DNA of 64,000 nucleotides from [Pantoea] beijingensis (GCF_022647505.1 NZ_CP071409.1:3534001-3598000); one strand, 5' to 3'; numbered from the stretch's first letter, positions 33,464 through 45,195 are shown. Notes: generated from the letters alone by a model not told the origin. Made by a program: numbers and translations.

Positions 33464-33772
33464 CGGTATCCCCCGATCTTTGCCGGTAAAAAAACGTTTT
33501 CCACACGCTGTGAATAAAATTAAAAAACCCTTGTCATTCAATTGTCACAGAAAGCTCAAGTGATCAGGATAACAATTTGAAATAAAATAATATCTAAATA
33601 ATTCAATGGATTATGTTTTTTATATCACGGCATGATAATGGGATTGAAGAAAGGGCTCAGTCCGAAAGCTGTGGATAACTCTGTTAAGAACATTTTTGCA
33701 AACGCAGGATACAGCGAAGCGCAGGCGACTTATCGCTGTGGATAAAGGCATCTGAAATTTGAAGAAAAGATT
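33464..33772. other. AT-rich intergenic region queG/tRNA-Gly
   Basis: About 310 bases between queG and the end of the tRNA-Gly cluster, AT-rich in the middle. I see no open frame with coding character and no strong terminator hairpin. The minus-strand transcript of the tRNA cluster ends here; a short T-rich stretch directly after the last tRNA may help. Confidence 0.4.
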
Positions 33773-33848
<76 letters not shown>

Positions 33849-33882
33849 TTAGGAGTTTGATGCTGTTAATCGTGATGCAATC

Positions 33883-33958
<76 letters not shown>

Positions 33959-33992
33959 TTAGGAGCTTGGTACTGATAATCGTAGTGCAATT

Positions 33993-34068
<76 letters not shown>

Positions 34069-34109
34069 TCTGCGTACCCATTTAAAATCTTCATCGGTAC
34101 GGGGTGCGC

Positions 34110-34137
34110 ATTATACGAGAAATCCTTTTTGCCGCAA
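34110..34137 (-). promoter_or_regulatory. predicted promoter of the tRNA-Gly cluster
   Basis: Minus strand TTGCGG (34132-34137) and a perfect TATAAT (34110-34115), 16 bases apart, followed by a GC-rich discriminator (GCGCACC) typical of stringently controlled stable-RNA promoters. About 40 bases upstream of the first tRNA. Confidence 0.82.
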
Positions 34138-34273
34138 GACTCTGAAAGCAAAATTTTTCTATTTTGGTTCAAGTGCTGCTTAAATCGGCAAAGTGATGTT
34201 TTAATATACGCACCCGATTAGGCTGGCTTACATTCGAACCGTGCCCACTCACCTCTAACATGAAATATGGCAA

Positions 34274-34819
34274 TTACAACTGAATAAAGTGTTCACGGTA
34301 ATAAGCAAGTTCAGCTACGGATTCGCGAATATCATCCAGCGCCTGATGCGTGCCTTGCTTTTTGAAGCCGGGCAAAATGTCCGGCTTCCAGCGACGTGCC
34401 AACTCTTTCAGTGTACTGACGTCAAGATAGCGATAGTGAAAATAGGCTTCCAGCTCCGGCATATATTTAAACAAAAACCGGCGATCCTGACCGACGCTGT
34501 TACCACAAATTGGTGAACTGTTAGCAGGCACCCACTGACTGAGGAATTCAATAGTGGCGCGCTCCGCCGCGCGATCGTCGTACTGACTGGCTTTCACGCG
34601 TTCAACCAAGCCACTACCAGTATGTGTCCGCACGTTCCAGTCATCCATCAGCGCTAACTGCGCATCAGTCTGATGTACCGCCAGCACAGGCCCCTCTGCC
34701 AGGATATTGAGATTTGCATCGGTAACTAAGGTCGCTATTTCGATAATACGATCGCGTTCCGGATTAAGCCCGGTCATTTCCAGATCGATCCAAATCAGGT
34801 TGTTTTCATTTCCGCTCAT
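34274..34819 (-). CDS. orn: oligoribonuclease
   Basis: A 181-residue DEDDh 3'-5' exonuclease, the E. coli length, that degrades RNA of two to five bases, including pGpG from c-di-GMP turnover. Active-site parts are [10 protein letters not shown] (Asp, Glu), [11 protein letters not shown] (Asp) and the closing [14 protein letters not shown] (His, Asp). The start at 34819 matches E. coli; 15 in-frame residues upstream are rejected. Divergent from rsgA. Confidence 0.97.
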   Translation of the reverse strand: MSGNENNLIWIDLEMTGLNPERDRIIEIATLVTDANLNILAEGPVLAVHQTDAQLALMDDWNVRTHTGSGLVERVKASQYDDRAAERATIEFLSQWVPANSSPICGNSVGQDRRFLFKYMPELEAYFHYRYLDVSTLKELARRWKPDILPGFKKQGTHQALDDIRESVAELAYYREHFIQL

Positions 34820-34913
34820 GGTTTTTCCCGTAGTTACCCAACTCGACAAATAAGCGTGTATCATAGACGTTTTGCCCTGTCAGGGCGAACAGCCGTAAGC
34901 CGTGTGAGGAAGA

Positions 34914-35966
34914 GTGAGCAAAAACAAACTGTCCAAAGGCCAGCAACGCCGCGTTAGCGCCAACCACGATCGCCGTCTGAAAACTCGGGCGGGTAAACCA
35001 GAACCGGACGATAGCCTGTTTGGCGAAGCCCGTGATGGTATCGCGATCAGTCGTTTTGGCATGCACGTCGACGTCGAAGATGCTGATGGTACGGTGCATC
35101 GTTGCAACATTCGTCGCACGATTCGGTCGCTGGTCACTGGCGATCGCGTTGTCTGGCGCCCCGGTAAAGAAGGCAGTGCGATGGTCAAAGGCATTGTTGA
35201 AGCGGTGCATGAACGCACATCCGTGCTAACGCGCCCCGACTTCTATGATGGTGTAAAGCCAATCGCAGCAAATATCGATCAAATTGTGATTGTCTCGGCA
35301 ATATTGCCGGAGCTGTCACTGAATATCATCGATCGTTATCTTATCGCCAGTGAGACGCTGGAGGTTGAACCACTGTTGGTACTCAATAAAACCGACCTCC
35401 TTGATGAAGAAGGCCGCGCTTTTGTTGATGAGCAAATGGATATCTACCGTCATATCGGCTACCGCGTGCTGATGGTTTCCAGCCACGAAAAACAGGGGCT
35501 GGAAGAGCTGGAACAGGCATTAACTGGCCGAATCAGTATTTTTGCGGGCCAGTCTGGCGTAGGTAAATCAAGTCTGCTGAACGCCCTCCTCGGCTTGGAT
35601 CCGGGCCAGGATGAAATTCTGACGAATGATGTTTCCGACGTTTCAGGCCTGGGGCAGCATACTACAACTGCCGCGCGTCTTTATCACTTCCCACAGGGGG
35701 GAGATGTGATTGACTCACCTGGCGTTCGCGAATTCGGCCTGTGGCATTTAGAACCGGAACAAATCACCCAAGGATTTGTCGAATTCCGTGAATTTTTAGG
35801 CGATTGCAAATTCCGCGACTGCAAACATGACACCGATCCCGGTTGTGCCATTCGTGAAGCCGTCGAGCGGGGCCAGATCGATGAATCCCGTTTTTATAAC
35901 TATCATCGAATTCTGGAGAGTATGTCGCAGGTTAAGACGCGGAAAAACTTCGCTAACGAAGAATAA
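34914..35966 (+). CDS. rsgA: ribosome small-subunit-dependent GTPase RsgA
   Basis: A 350-residue circularly permuted GTPase that checks the decoding centre in late 30S maturation. Order: OB-fold domain (about 35-110), then G4 NKTD, G5, G1 [16 protein letters not shown]2, and G3 [12 protein letters not shown] zinc-binding end holds [14 protein letters not shown]. Starts with GTG, as in E. coli, with GAGGAA upstream. Confidence 0.97.
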   Translation: MSKNKLSKGQQRRVSANHDRRLKTRAGKPEPDDSLFGEARDGIAISRFGMHVDVEDADGTVHRCNIRRTIRSLVTGDRVVWRPGKEGSAMVKGIVEAVHERTSVLTRPDFYDGVKPIAANIDQIVIVSAILPELSLNIIDRYLIASETLEVEPLLVLNKTDLLDEEGRAFVDEQMDIYRHIGYRVLMVSSHEKQGLEELEQALTGRISIFAGQSGVGKSSLLNALLGLDPGQDEILTNDVSDVSGLGQHTTTAARLYHFPQGGDVIDSPGVREFGLWHLEPEQITQGFVEFREFLGDCKFRDCKHDTDPGCAIREAVERGQIDESRFYNYHRILESMSQVKTRKNFANEE

Positions 35967-35975
35967 CGTTACCGC

Positions 35976-36059
35976 TATGCCAACGAGGTTATTCAGATAG
36001 GTGATTTGTCCGTGGTACATGCAGCCAACGCAGCTTATCACCTGAAAAATAATGGCATA
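35976..36059. repeat. imperfect palindrome between rsgA and psd
   Basis: Outer arms TATGCCA / TGGCATA (35976-35982, 36053-36059) and inner arms AGGTGAT / ATCACCT make an 84-base imperfect palindrome. It also contains GCAGCCAACGCAGCTT. The layout resembles the other palindromic intergenic repeats in the window but is strongly diverged. Confidence 0.4.
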
Positions 36060-36124
36060 CAAGCCGTAGTACACTTCCCGTAAAAGTTAATATTAATATT
36101 GTGTAATTAAGCCAGGAGGCTAAC

Positions 36125-37024
36125 GTGTTGGACCGTATAAAACTCGGCCTGAATTATTTGCTGCCAAAAAAGTGGCTGACTGAATTAGCCGGCTGGGGCG
36201 CAAGTAAACGTGCAGGATGGTTGACCAAAGCTGTCATCGATCTGTTTGTACGCTACTACAAAGTTGATATGTCTGAAGCGCAAAAGCCGGATACTGCCAC
36301 CTATCGGACATTTAATGACTTTTTCGTCCGTCCCCTGCGTGACGACGCACGTCCGATTGACGCAGACCCTAACCTATTGGTGTTGCCCGCTGATGGTGCC
36401 ATCAGCCAGCTTGGTCGTATTGATGGTGACAGTATTTTTCAGGCAAAAGGCCATTTTTATTCACTGGAATCGCTATTGGCAGGAAACTATCAGTTGGCCG
36501 ATAAATTCCGTGATGGTGAGTTTGCGACCACTTACCTCGCTCCTCGCGACTATCATCGCGTGCATATGCCCTGTAACGGTATCCTGCGTGAGATGATTTA
36601 CGTTCCCGGCGATCTGTTCTCGGTAAACCCGTTGACTGCGCAAAACGTACCCAACCTGTTTGCCCGTAACGAACGCGTCATTTGTTACTTCGATACCGAA
36701 TTTGGACCTATGGTGCAAATTTTAGTAGGTGCAACTATCGTTGGAAGTATCGAAACGGCCTGGTCCGGCACTGTTACTCCACCGCGTCAGGGCGTAATTA
36801 AACGCTGGACATGGCCCGGCGCAGAAGAAGAAGGCGCGGTAGTTCTGTTGAAAGGGCAGGAAATGGGACGTTTTAAACTCGGCTCGACCGTGATCAACCT
36901 GTTTGCTCCCGGGAAAGTTCAGTTGGTAGAAAGCCTGGCGGCGGGAAGTAAAACGCAGTTGGGACAACCTTTAGCGATCGCATTGCAGAAAACCGATGCG
37001 GATACCGTCTTACAACATCAATAG
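36125..37024 (+). CDS. psd: phosphatidylserine decarboxylase proenzyme
   Basis: A 299-residue proenzyme that makes phosphatidylethanolamine. It cleaves itself at the LGST motif (here [15 protein letters not shown], about residue 250) to form the pyruvoyl group. The Asp-His-Ser triad lies in [20 protein letters not shown] and GST. AGGAGG sits five bases before GTG (36125) and eight before the next codon TTG; both give nearly the same product. The tail after the domain is about 20 residues shorter than in E. coli. mscM follows after 13 bases. Confidence 0.96.
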   Translation: MLDRIKLGLNYLLPKKWLTELAGWGASKRAGWLTKAVIDLFVRYYKVDMSEAQKPDTATYRTFNDFFVRPLRDDARPIDADPNLLVLPADGAISQLGRIDGDSIFQAKGHFYSLESLLAGNYQLADKFRDGEFATTYLAPRDYHRVHMPCNGILREMIYVPGDLFSVNPLTAQNVPNLFARNERVICYFDTEFGPMVQILVGATIVGSIETAWSGTVTPPRQGVIKRWTWPGAEEEGAVVLLKGQEMGRFKLGSTVINLFAPGKVQLVESLAAGSKTQLGQPLAIALQKTDADTVLQHQ

Positions 37025-37037
37025 CAGGTTTCCTTAC

Positions 37038-40000
37038 GTGCGCCTGATTCTCTCTGTTTTGCTGGCTTGCTGCCTGAGTGTCTCTTTCGTTTACGCTGCC
37101 AGCGTGCCTGATGCTGCCCAAATTAAGCAGGAGCTTGAGGAGGCAAAGGCGGGAAAAAATACGCCTAACCAGGCAGAGGTGATACAGTCCTTTGAAGCGG
37201 CGATAAACTGGCTTGATGAACAGCAAAGCTCGCTTGAGCTCACTCAGCAGTATCAGCAAGTTATCGACGGATTTCCGAAAATTTCACGCGAGCTAAGGCA
37301 GCAGATTGCTAGCGTGACCGATAACGAAAAAACCGTACGCAGTAGTATGAGCGGTGCTGAACTCGATCAGGAAATCCTGCAGGTCAGTAGCCAATTACTG
37401 GAAGAGGGACGTCAGGCGCAGCAGGAGCAAGATCGTGCACGGGAAATCAGCGACTCGCTTTCACAGCTACCACAGCAACAAACTGAAGCACGGCGAGCAC
37501 TGAGTGATAATGAACGCCGCCTTCAGTCGCAGCCCTCCCCAGCTTCTCCACTGGCACAGGCGCAACTTTATGCCCGCCAGACAGAATCCGCCGCGCACAA
37601 GGCTCGGATTGATGAACTGGGGCTGGCGCAGCTATCAGCTAATAACCGTCAGGAACTGGCGCGCATGCGTGCCGAGCTGCATCAGAAAAAAGCAGAACAA
37701 CTTGACGCATATTTGCAGGCGCTACGTAATCAGCTTAATAGCCAACGCCAGCGTGAAGCCGAGCTGGCGCTGGAACGCACAGAACAGTTAGCTGAAAACA
37801 GCAGCGATCTTCCCGAAGAGATAACGGCGCAGTTTCACGTTAATCGCGAGCTGTCAGCCGCACTCAATCAGCAAGCGCAGCATATGGATTTAGTCGCTTC
37901 ACAGCAGCGCCAGGCGACAAACCAAACCATCCAGGTGCGCCAGGCATTGAGCACTATTCGCGAGCAATCTCAGTGGCTGGGCGCATCTAATCTACTCGGT
38001 GAAGCCCTGCGTGCTCAGGTCGCTCGTCTGCCTGAAATGCCAAAATCGCAGCAGCTTGATAATGATATGGGGCAGCTTCGCGTCCAGCGGCTGCATTACG
38101 AAGATCTGCTCGAACGGCAACAGCAGCTCCGCCAGTTGCGTCAAGCCAATGGCGAAGAACTCACCAGTAATCAAAAGCGTATTCTTGATGCCCAACTCCG
38201 CACACAGCGCGAATTACTGGGATCGCTGGTTGCCGGGAGTGACACCTTAATCCTTGAAGTAACCAAGCTGAAAGTGGCAAATAGTCAGTTGGAAGATGCT
38301 TTAAAGGAGATCAAAGAGGCGACGCATCGTTACCTGTTCTGGAGCGCTGATGTTAACCCCATTAATTTGAGCTATCCGCTTGACCTGGCTCGCGACCTGA
38401 ATCGTCTGCTATCGCTGGACAGTTTAAGCCAGGTTGGTGGTGCCTTTGTCATGATGTTTACCAGCAAAGAAACCCTGCTCCCAATTATTGGTGCACTATT
38501 GTTGGTCGGTTTCAGCATCAGCTCCCGACGCCACTACAGTGCCTTTCTTGATCGCGCGTCAAGCCGCGTGGGGAAAGTGACCCAGGATCATTTTAGCCTG
38601 ACGCTGCGTACCGTATTTTGGTCAATTCTGGTGGCCTTGCCACTGCCGGTATTGTGGGCCGCGCTGGGCTATGGTTTACAGCATGCCTGGCCTTATCCCA
38701 TCGCGGTGGCCATCGGCGCGGGAGTCACGGCAACGTTGCCCGTACTGTGGGCCTTTATGATCAGTGCTTCCTTTGCCCGTCCACAGGGATTGTTTGTCGT
38801 ACATTTTCGCTGGCCACAGCAACGGGTTGCCCGCGCGAAGCGTTACTATTCGTTGTCGATTGGCTTTATTGTGCCGCTGATTATGCTGCTTATTGCCTTT
38901 GATAACCTGGAAGATCGTCAATTTTCCGCATCGCTGGGACGGCTTTGCTTTATTTTTATCTGTGGTGCGCTGAGTCTGGTGACTGTAAGCCTGAAGCGCG
39001 CCGGTTTGCCGCTTTATCTCGATAAAGAGGGGAACGGCGATAACATTATTAATAAGATCCTGTGGAACCTGATGATCTGTATTCCACTGATCGCCGCGCT
39101 GGCTTCGGCTACGGGCTATCTGGCAACCGCCCAGGCGCTGCTGGCGCGTTTAGAAACGTCCGTCGCTATCTGGTTCCTGCTACTGATTATTTACCACATC
39201 ATTCGCCGATGGATGCTTATTCAGCGCCGTCGTATTGCATTCGATCGCGCACGACAACGCCGTGCCGAAATGCTGGCCCATCGCGCGCGCAATGAAGAAG
39301 AAGTAACCTATAACGCAGATGGTGTAGAAATTGATGAACCGGTTATCGATCTTGATGCCATCAGTGCGCAATCCCTACGCCTGGTTCGCTCGCTGCTGAC
39401 GCTCATAGCGCTAGTGTCGGTCATTGTTCTGTGGTCAGAAATCCATTCGGCGTTTAGCTTCCTCGAAAATATTACGCTTTGGGATGCCAGCACCACCGTG
39501 CAAGGCGTGGAAAGCATCCAGCCAATTACCCTCGGCTCGCTGCTGATCGCTATTTTGGTGATTATTATTACCACTCAACTGGTGCGCAATATGCCTGCCT
39601 TGCTCGAACTGGCATTGCTGCAGCACCTGAGCCTGACGCCTGGCACTGGTTACGCTATCACCACGCTGACCAAATATGTCTTATTACTGGTTGGCGGGCT
39701 GGTCGGTTTTTCCATGATTGGTATTGAGTGGTCGAAATTACAATGGCTGGTTGCTGCGCTGGGCGTAGGATTAGGATTCGGCCTGCAGGAGATTTTTGCT
39801 AACTTTATTTCAGGCTTGATTATCCTGTTTGAAAAACCGATTCGTATTGGCGATACCGTGACTATTCGCGATCTGACCGGCAGCATTACACGCATTAATA
39901 CCCGGGCCACCACTATCACTGACTGGGATCGCAAAGAGATTATCGTGCCCAATAAAGCCTTTATTACCGAGCAGTTCGTTAACTGGTCACTTTCGGATTC

Positions 40001-40364
40001 GGTCACCCGTGTAGTTCTGACCATTCCGGCCCCCGCCTCGGCGAATAGCGAAGAGGTCAGTAATATTTTGTTGCAGGCCGCCGAGCGCTGCACCTACGTG
40101 CTGGACACACCGCAGCCAGAGTCCTTCCTTGTCGATTTGCAGCAGGGTATTCAACTGTTCGAGTTACGTATTCACGCCGCAGAGATGGGCCATCGTATGC
40201 CGTTGCGTAATGAACTACACCAGCTGATTTTGCATGGTTTTCGTGAGCACGGCATCGAGATGCCTTTCCCACCTTTCCAGGTGCGGATGGATACCCTCGG
40301 ACGTAAGACGCCTACCAGTAACGATAATCCGGCGTCCAGAATTTTTAAGTCCGGTGGGTTATAA
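37038..40364 (+). CDS. mscM: miniconductance mechanosensitive channel MscM
   Basis: An 1108-residue MscK/MscM-type protein. A signal peptide (about 1-22) leads a large coiled-coil periplasmic domain rich in Gln/Glu/Ala (to about 460), then several membrane helices, a basic cytoplasmic loop (RRWMLIQRRRIAFDRARQRRAEML), and the MscS-like pore (ALGVGLGFGLQEIFANFISGLIILFEKPI) with its cytoplasmic beta domain and C-terminal alpha-beta domain. GTG start chosen because the product then begins MRLILSVLL as in E. coli. Coupled to psd. Confidence 0.96.
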   Translation: MRLILSVLLACCLSVSFVYAASVPDAAQIKQELEEAKAGKNTPNQAEVIQSFEAAINWLDEQQSSLELTQQYQQVIDGFPKISRELRQQIASVTDNEKTVRSSMSGAELDQEILQVSSQLLEEGRQAQQEQDRAREISDSLSQLPQQQTEARRALSDNERRLQSQPSPASPLAQAQLYARQTESAAHKARIDELGLAQLSANNRQELARMRAELHQKKAEQLDAYLQALRNQLNSQRQREAELALERTEQLAENSSDLPEEITAQFHVNRELSAALNQQAQHMDLVASQQRQATNQTIQVRQALSTIREQSQWLGASNLLGEALRAQVARLPEMPKSQQLDNDMGQLRVQRLHYEDLLERQQQLRQLRQANGEELTSNQKRILDAQLRTQRELLGSLVAGSDTLILEVTKLKVANSQLEDALKEIKEATHRYLFWSADVNPINLSYPLDLARDLNRLLSLDSLSQVGGAFVMMFTSKETLLPIIGALLLVGFSISSRRHYSAFLDRASSRVGKVTQDHFSLTLRTVFWSILVALPLPVLWAALGYGLQHAWPYPIAVAIGAGVTATLPVLWAFMISASFARPQGLFVVHFRWPQQRVARAKRYYSLSIGFIVPLIMLLIAFDNLEDRQFSASLGRLCFIFICGALSLVTVSLKRAGLPLYLDKEGNGDNIINKILWNLMICIPLIAALASATGYLATAQALLARLETSVAIWFLLLIIYHIIRRWMLIQRRRIAFDRARQRRAEMLAHRARNEEEVTYNADGVEIDEPVIDLDAISAQSLRLVRSLLTLIALVSVIVLWSEIHSAFSFLENITLWDASTTVQGVESIQPITLGSLLIAILVIIITTQLVRNMPALLELALLQHLSLTPGTGYAITTLTKYVLLLVGGLVGFSMIGIEWSKLQWLVAALGVGLGFGLQEIFANFISGLIILFEKPIRIGDTVTIRDLTGSITRINTRATTITDWDRKEIIVPNKAFITEQFVNWSLSDSVTRVVLTIPAPASANSEEVSNILLQAAERCTYVLDTPQPESFLVDLQQGIQLFELRIHAAEMGHRMPLRNELHQLILHGFREHGIEMPFPPFQVRMDTLGRKTPTSNDNPASRIFKSGGL

Positions 40365-40457
40365 CTGGCCCCGTTAGACCACTGGCAACGCCTGCATGAA
40401 CCAGTGAAGGTTACTGGTCGGTGGGAGGCGTTGCAAATACGCGGATAACATGGCCGT

Positions 40458-40495
40458 AAAAATCAGGGGGCGACATCGAAAATGTCGCCCCCTGA
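40458..40495 (-). terminator. rho-independent terminator of epmA
   Basis: A perfect 14-bp stem (TCAGGGGGCGACAT / ATGTCGCCCCCTGA) with a five-base loop and TTTTT after it on the minus strand, about 30 bases past the epmA stop. It may also stop mscM transcription from the other side, though no T-run follows there. Confidence 0.93.
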
Positions 40496-40526
40496 CGATC
40501 AATGCACGACCAAACAAACTGATGAA

Positions 40527-41504
40527 TTAACAGCGATCCACAGAAAACGCGATGACCTCACTGAGCCGCTCAGCATTTAACGCCAGCATGATCAGCCGAT
40601 CAACACCCAGCGCCACGCCGGAGCAGGCTGGCATACCGTGTGTTAACGCATCAAGCAGATAAGTATCGATCGGTTGCTGCGGTAAACCACGCGCCACACG
40701 ACGGCGATTATCCTGTTCAAAACGCTGACGCTGCTCTCGACTATCGGTGAGTTCACAGAAACCGTTTGCCAGTTCAATACCTTTAAAATAGACCTCAAAG
40801 CGTTCCGCCACCCGATGGTCCTCAGTGCTGATCTCAGCAAGTGCAGCCTGTGTCGCCGGGAAATGGTAGACAAAGGTAGGTTTATCGATACCGATATTAG
40901 GTTCCACGCCCAGCATAAACAGCAGTTGTAACAGCGTATCGCGATCCTCTTCTGCATTCGCTAAATTACCTGCCCCCAACTTATCAGCCACTTCACGCAG
41001 TTGCGTTTTATCGGCCGACAGCGGATCCACTTCCAGATAACGGATAAACGCCTGCTGATAAGAGAGCGATTCAGACGTTTCACACTCCAGCGTCTGCTGA
41101 AGAAGATCGTCGACCTCATTCATCAGGCGATACATATCATAATGTGGGCGATACCATTCCAGCATCGTGAACTCGGGATTATGGTGTCTCCCGGCCTCTT
41201 CATTACGAAAACTACGGCACAGCTGGTAAATAGGCCCACTTCCAGCGGCCAGCAGCCGCTTCATATGATATTCCGGGCTGGTCATCAAATAGAGATCGCG
41301 TCCCTCTGCCGCACCGGGTCCGACAAAGCGCGTCTGAAACGGAAATAAATGAATATCGGTCACCGTTGCCTGACTCATCGCCGGCGTCTCTACTTCAAGT
41401 ACGCCACGATCGGCAAAGAAACGTCTTATTTCAGCCATAATCGCTGCACGTTTCAACAAGTTAGCGATGGGGGCGCTCGGCTGCCAGCTTGCCGTATCGC
41501 TCAT
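40527..41504 (-). CDS. epmA: EF-P lysine ligase EpmA (PoxA/GenX)
   Basis: A 325-residue class II lysyl-tRNA-synthetase-like enzyme that attaches (R)-beta-lysine to Lys34 of EF-P. Class II motifs are [60 protein letters not shown], and the final [12 protein letters not shown]. It lacks the tRNA anticodon-binding domain. Partners efp and epmB lie 5 kb away in this window. Confidence 0.97.
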   Translation of the reverse strand: MSDTASWQPSAPIANLLKRAAIMAEIRRFFADRGVLEVETPAMSQATVTDIHLFPFQTRFVGPGAAEGRDLYLMTSPEYHMKRLLAAGSGPIYQLCRSFRNEEAGRHHNPEFTMLEWYRPHYDMYRLMNEVDDLLQQTLECETSESLSYQQAFIRYLEVDPLSADKTQLREVADKLGAGNLANAEEDRDTLLQLLFMLGVEPNIGIDKPTFVYHFPATQAALAEISTEDHRVAERFEVYFKGIELANGFCELTDSREQRQRFEQDNRRRVARGLPQQPIDTYLLDALTHGMPACSGVALGVDRLIMLALNAERLSEVIAFSVDRC

Positions 41505-41677
41505 AGTTGTTACTCCTCAGTCAGACAAGGAATGAAGTCTACCTGCAACGTGATGAGCAGACAAATTTCTGCTCATGCTCACCCACTTTAATGCTTTTAT
41601 TACGCGACGTTGTCATTGCTGTGGACAAAAAAATGCGGTCTGACCCGCAATCCTCCCCTGATTTTCCCGCCTAAATA

Positions 41678-41719
41678 CCCGAACACATCAAAATTTCATC
41701 CTTTTTCCGGCCTTATACT
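41678..41719 (+). promoter_or_regulatory. frd promoter with FNR-like site
   Basis: TATACT (41714-41719) is a good -10. About 24 bases upstream lies CGAACACATCAA, with one clear FNR half-site (ATCAA) and a weak other half, at the position expected for an FNR-activated promoter. The segment resembles the E. coli frd promoter, which FNR activates without oxygen. The site is read by eye. Confidence 0.55.
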
Positions 41720-41810
41720 GAACCACCTCTAAAGAGGTAGATCCTCACACTAAAAAAGAAAATTTTTAGTCTACACCTCCAATTACCATGACCAGTAGAG
41801 GGAGAAAGCC

Positions 41811-43601
41811 GTGCACATTTTTAATGCCGATTTGGTGATTGTCGGGGCTGGTGGCGCGGGGCTGCGCGCAGCCATCGCCGCAGCCGTTGCCAATCCTCAG
41901 CTCAACATTGCGCTGGTTTCAAAAGTCTATCCAATGCGCAGTCATACCGTAGCAGCAGAAGGCGGTGCTGCTGCCGTCACGCAACAACAGGACAGCTACG
42001 ACTCGCATTTCCACGATACCGTTGCCGGCGGCGACTGGTTGTGCGAACAGGATATTGTCGATTACTTTGTTGAGCATTGTCCCCGGGAGATGACGCAATT
42101 AGATCTGTGGGGATGCCCATGGAGCCGCAAGGCCGATGGGGCGATTAACGTCCGTCGCTTCGGTGGCATGAAAATTGAACGGACTTGGTTTGCCGCCGAT
42201 AAAACCGGCTTCCACATGCTACACACCCTATTCCAGACCTCCCTGAAATATCCAAAAATTAAACGGTTTGATGAACATTTTGTTCTTGATCTGCTGGTCG
42301 ATGAAGGTCAGGCACGCGGCCTAATCGCGATGAACATGATGGAAGGCACGCTGGTACAAATCCGCGCAAATGCGGTAGTACTGGCAACCGGTGGCGCCGG
42401 GCGTGTTTATCGCTATAACACTAACGGCGGGATTGTTACCGGTGATGGCATGGGGATGGCGTTCCGCCATGGCGTTCCACTTCGAGATATGGAGTTCGTA
42501 CAGTATCACCCAACGGGCCTGCCCGGTTCAGGTATCCTGATGACGGAAGGCTGCCGCGGTGAAGGAGGAATCCTGGTCAATAAAGAGGGCTACCGCTACC
42601 TGCAAGATTACGGCATGGGCCCGGAAACCCCGCTCGGCGAACCACGCAATAAATATATGGAACTCGGCCCACGTGACAAAGTTTCCCAGGCATTCTGGCA
42701 TGAGTGGCAAAAAGGGCGCACGATTTCCACGCCCCGCGGTGAAGTGGTTTACCTCGACCTACGCCACTTAGGCGAAAAGAAATTGCGTGAACGCTTGCCG
42801 TTTATCTGTGAGCTAAGTAAGGCTTACGTCGGTGTTGATCCTCTCACCGCACCGATCCCGGTACGTCCAACCGCGCATTACACCATGGGCGGTATTGAAA
42901 CCAACAACCAATGTGAAACGCGTATTGCGGGTCTGTTTGCCGTCGGCGAATGCTCCTCCGTTGGGCTACACGGCGCTAACCGTCTTGGTTCAAATTCGCT
43001 GGCAGAGCTAGTGGTATTTGGCAGACTGGCTGGTGAACAGGCCGCTGCACGAGCACAAATGGCTTCGCCGTCAAATGACGCTGCACTGAACGCGCAAAGT
43101 AAAGATATTGAGAAACGCTTACAGGCGCTGGTGAACCAGCAGGGAAGTGAAAACCTGGCGATATTGCGCGATGAAATGGGGATGTCGATGGAGGAAGGCT
43201 GTGGCATTTATCGCACGACAACGCTGATGCAAAACACCATAGACAAGCTCGCCGAGCTTAAAGAGCGTTTTAAACGGGTCCGTATCAACGACAGCTCCAG
43301 CGTATTTAATACAGAACTGCTCTACAACATTGAGCTGGGGCACGGGCTGGATGTCGCGGAGTGCATGGCATACTCTGCCTTTAACCGCAGAGAATCACGC
43401 GGTGCACATCAACGGCTGGATACAGGCTGTACCGAGCGTGACGATCAAAACTTCCTCAAGCACACCCTGACTTTTTATCGGGCCGAAGGCGCCCCGCATG
43501 TGACCTACGATGAGGTAAAAATCACCCGTTTACCGCCCGCTAAACGCGTTTATGGCGCAGAATCCGAGCACACAGCGGAAAAGGAGCAGCAGCATGACTG
43601 A
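41811..43601 (+). CDS. frdA: fumarate reductase flavoprotein subunit FrdA
   Basis: A 596-residue catalytic subunit of quinol:fumarate reductase, the end of anaerobic fumarate respiration. It has the dinucleotide-binding [11 protein letters not shown], the histidine for covalent FAD in [11 protein letters not shown] (about residue 45), the active-site stretches [13 protein letters not shown], and [14 protein letters not shown] and [17 protein letters not shown] start with GAGGGAG upstream. Overlaps frdB by eight bases. Confidence 0.97.
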   Translation: MHIFNADLVIVGAGGAGLRAAIAAAVANPQLNIALVSKVYPMRSHTVAAEGGAAAVTQQQDSYDSHFHDTVAGGDWLCEQDIVDYFVEHCPREMTQLDLWGCPWSRKADGAINVRRFGGMKIERTWFAADKTGFHMLHTLFQTSLKYPKIKRFDEHFVLDLLVDEGQARGLIAMNMMEGTLVQIRANAVVLATGGAGRVYRYNTNGGIVTGDGMGMAFRHGVPLRDMEFVQYHPTGLPGSGILMTEGCRGEGGILVNKEGYRYLQDYGMGPETPLGEPRNKYMELGPRDKVSQAFWHEWQKGRTISTPRGEVVYLDLRHLGEKKLRERLPFICELSKAYVGVDPLTAPIPVRPTAHYTMGGIETNNQCETRIAGLFAVGECSSVGLHGANRLGSNSLAELVVFGRLAGEQAAARAQMASPSNDAALNAQSKDIEKRLQALVNQQGSENLAILRDEMGMSMEEGCGIYRTTTLMQNTIDKLAELKERFKRVRINDSSSVFNTELLYNIELGHGLDVAECMAYSAFNRRESRGAHQRLDTGCTERDDQNFLKHTLTFYRAEGAPHVTYDEVKITRLPPAKRVYGAESEHTAEKEQQHD

Positions 43602-44328
43602 GTTGAGCACGCTGAAAATAGAGGTTCAGCGTTACAATCCGGAAAAAGATGCAGCACCGTACGGTGAAAGGTATGAAGTGCCTTACGACGCGCAAACCTC
43701 ATTGCTGGATGCGTTGGGCTACATCAAAGACAACCTGGCATTCGATCTCTCCTGGCGCTGGTCATGCCGTATGGCGATCTGCGGTTCCTGCGGGATGATG
43801 ATCAACGGTGTCCCCAAGCTGGCCTGTAAAACATTTTTACGCGACTACCCAAATGGTATGAGCATTGCGCCGCTGGCTAATTTCCCCGTGGAGCGGGATT
43901 TAATCGTTGATATGACGCACTTTATTGAAAATCTCGCCGCGATTAAACCTTATATCATCGGAAATAATCGCCAGCCCGATGACGGTCCCAACCAACAAAC
44001 CCCCTCTCAAATGGCGAAATATCATCAATTCTCGGGATGTATTAACTGCGGACTTTGCTATGCCGCCTGCCCGCAATTTGGTCTCAATCCTGAGTTTATC
44101 GGACCAGCCGCCATTACGCTGGCACACCGCTATAACCTTGATAATCGCGATCGTGGTAAAGCTCAGCGCATGCCGCTACTGAATGGCGAGAATGGCGTTT
44201 GGCGCTGTACTTTTGTTGGCTACTGCTCGGAAGTTTGCCCTAAACATGTCGATCCTGCCGCCGCTATCCAGCAGGGAAAAATAGAAAGTAGCAAAGATTT
44301 CATTATCGCGATGCTTTCCCCCCGCTAG
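43594..44328 (+). CDS. frdB: fumarate reductase iron-sulfur subunit FrdB
   Basis: A 244-residue subunit carrying [2Fe-2S] ([21 protein letters not shown]), [4Fe-4S] ([12 protein letters not shown]) and [3Fe-4S] ([14 protein letters not shown]) clusters that pass electrons from menaquinol to FrdA. AAGGAG precedes the ATG by seven bases. The gap to frdC is 85 bases, unusually wide for this operon. Confidence 0.97.
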   Translation: MTELSTLKIEVQRYNPEKDAAPYGERYEVPYDAQTSLLDALGYIKDNLAFDLSWRWSCRMAICGSCGMMINGVPKLACKTFLRDYPNGMSIAPLANFPVERDLIVDMTHFIENLAAIKPYIIGNNRQPDDGPNQQTPSQMAKYHQFSGCINCGLCYAACPQFGLNPEFIGPAAITLAHRYNLDNRDRGKAQRMPLLNGENGVWRCTFVGYCSEVCPKHVDPAAAIQQGKIESSKDFIIAMLSPR

Positions 44329-44413
44329 TCGAATTTGTTCGTATTTCGCTTAGCGGGAGAATTAGCAGAACCCTCTATTTTGCGCAGTACGACATCGCAA
44401 GAAGGATGAAAAG

Positions 44414-44809
44414 ATGAGTACCAAACGTAAACCTTATTTGCATAGCATGACCCCCGGTTGGTGGCAAAAACTGGGGTTTTATCGTTTTTATATGCTGCGC
44501 GAAGCGACCGCAGTCCCTTCGCTGTGGTTTAGCATTGAGTTGCTGGTCGGCCTGTTTGCGCTTAAGCACGGTGAGCAGAGCTGGTTGGGATTTGTCGGTT
44601 TTTTACAGCATCCCATCGTACTTGCAGTGAACTTTATCGCCCTGTTGGCCGCGTTATTACACAGCAAGACCTGGTTTGAACTGGCGCCTAAAGCAGTCAA
44701 CCTGGTGATAAATGGCGAAAAGACAGGCGATAAAACAGTCGTGGATGCACTGTGGAGCGTCACGATTGTGGTTTCAATCGCGATCCTTTTTATTGCGCTT
44801 TTTGTATAG
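44414..44809 (+). CDS. frdC: fumarate reductase membrane subunit FrdC
   Basis: A 131-residue membrane anchor with three hydrophobic segments (about 30-50, 65-85, 105-128) and the conserved [27 protein letters not shown] head. With FrdD it binds menaquinol. AGAAGGATG region provides the ribosome-binding site. Confidence 0.97.
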   Translation: MSTKRKPYLHSMTPGWWQKLGFYRFYMLREATAVPSLWFSIELLVGLFALKHGEQSWLGFVGFLQHPIVLAVNFIALLAALLHSKTWFELAPKAVNLVINGEKTGDKTVVDALWSVTIVVSIAILFIALFV

Positions 44810-44819
44810 GAGAAGACAG

Positions 44820-45176
44820 ATGAAACAACAACCTCGACGCTCCAACGAGCCAATTTTTTGGGGATTATTTGGCGCGGGTGGGATGTGGTCGGCTATGATT
44901 TCGCCGGTAATGATATTGCTGGTTGGAATACTATTGCCGCTTGGCATCTGGCCTGAAACCGCTCTTGATTTCAATCGTATTCTGGCCTTTGCTCACTCAT
45001 GGGCAGGGCGACTGTTTATCCTGCTGGTCATCGTATTACCCCTATGGTGCAGCCTGCACCGTATACATCACAGTACGCATGATCTGCAGCTTCATATCCC
45101 CGCTGGAAAAGGGGTTTTTTATGGTTTGGCTGCCATATTGAGTTTAGTTACGCTGATGGGGATAGTAACAATGTAG
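44820..45176 (+). CDS. frdD: fumarate reductase membrane subunit FrdD
   Basis: A 118-residue anchor with three hydrophobic segments and the family's [20 protein letters not shown] start and [17 protein letters not shown] motif. AGGAGA lies ten bases after the frdC stop region, before the ATG. Last gene of the frd operon; no ampC follows, unlike E. coli. Confidence 0.96.
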   Translation: MKQQPRRSNEPIFWGLFGAGGMWSAMISPVMILLVGILLPLGIWPETALDFNRILAFAHSWAGRLFILLVIVLPLWCSLHRIHHSTHDLQLHIPAGKGVFYGLAAILSLVTLMGIVTM

Positions 45177-45195
45177 CTTTGGCTGAAAGGTATCT

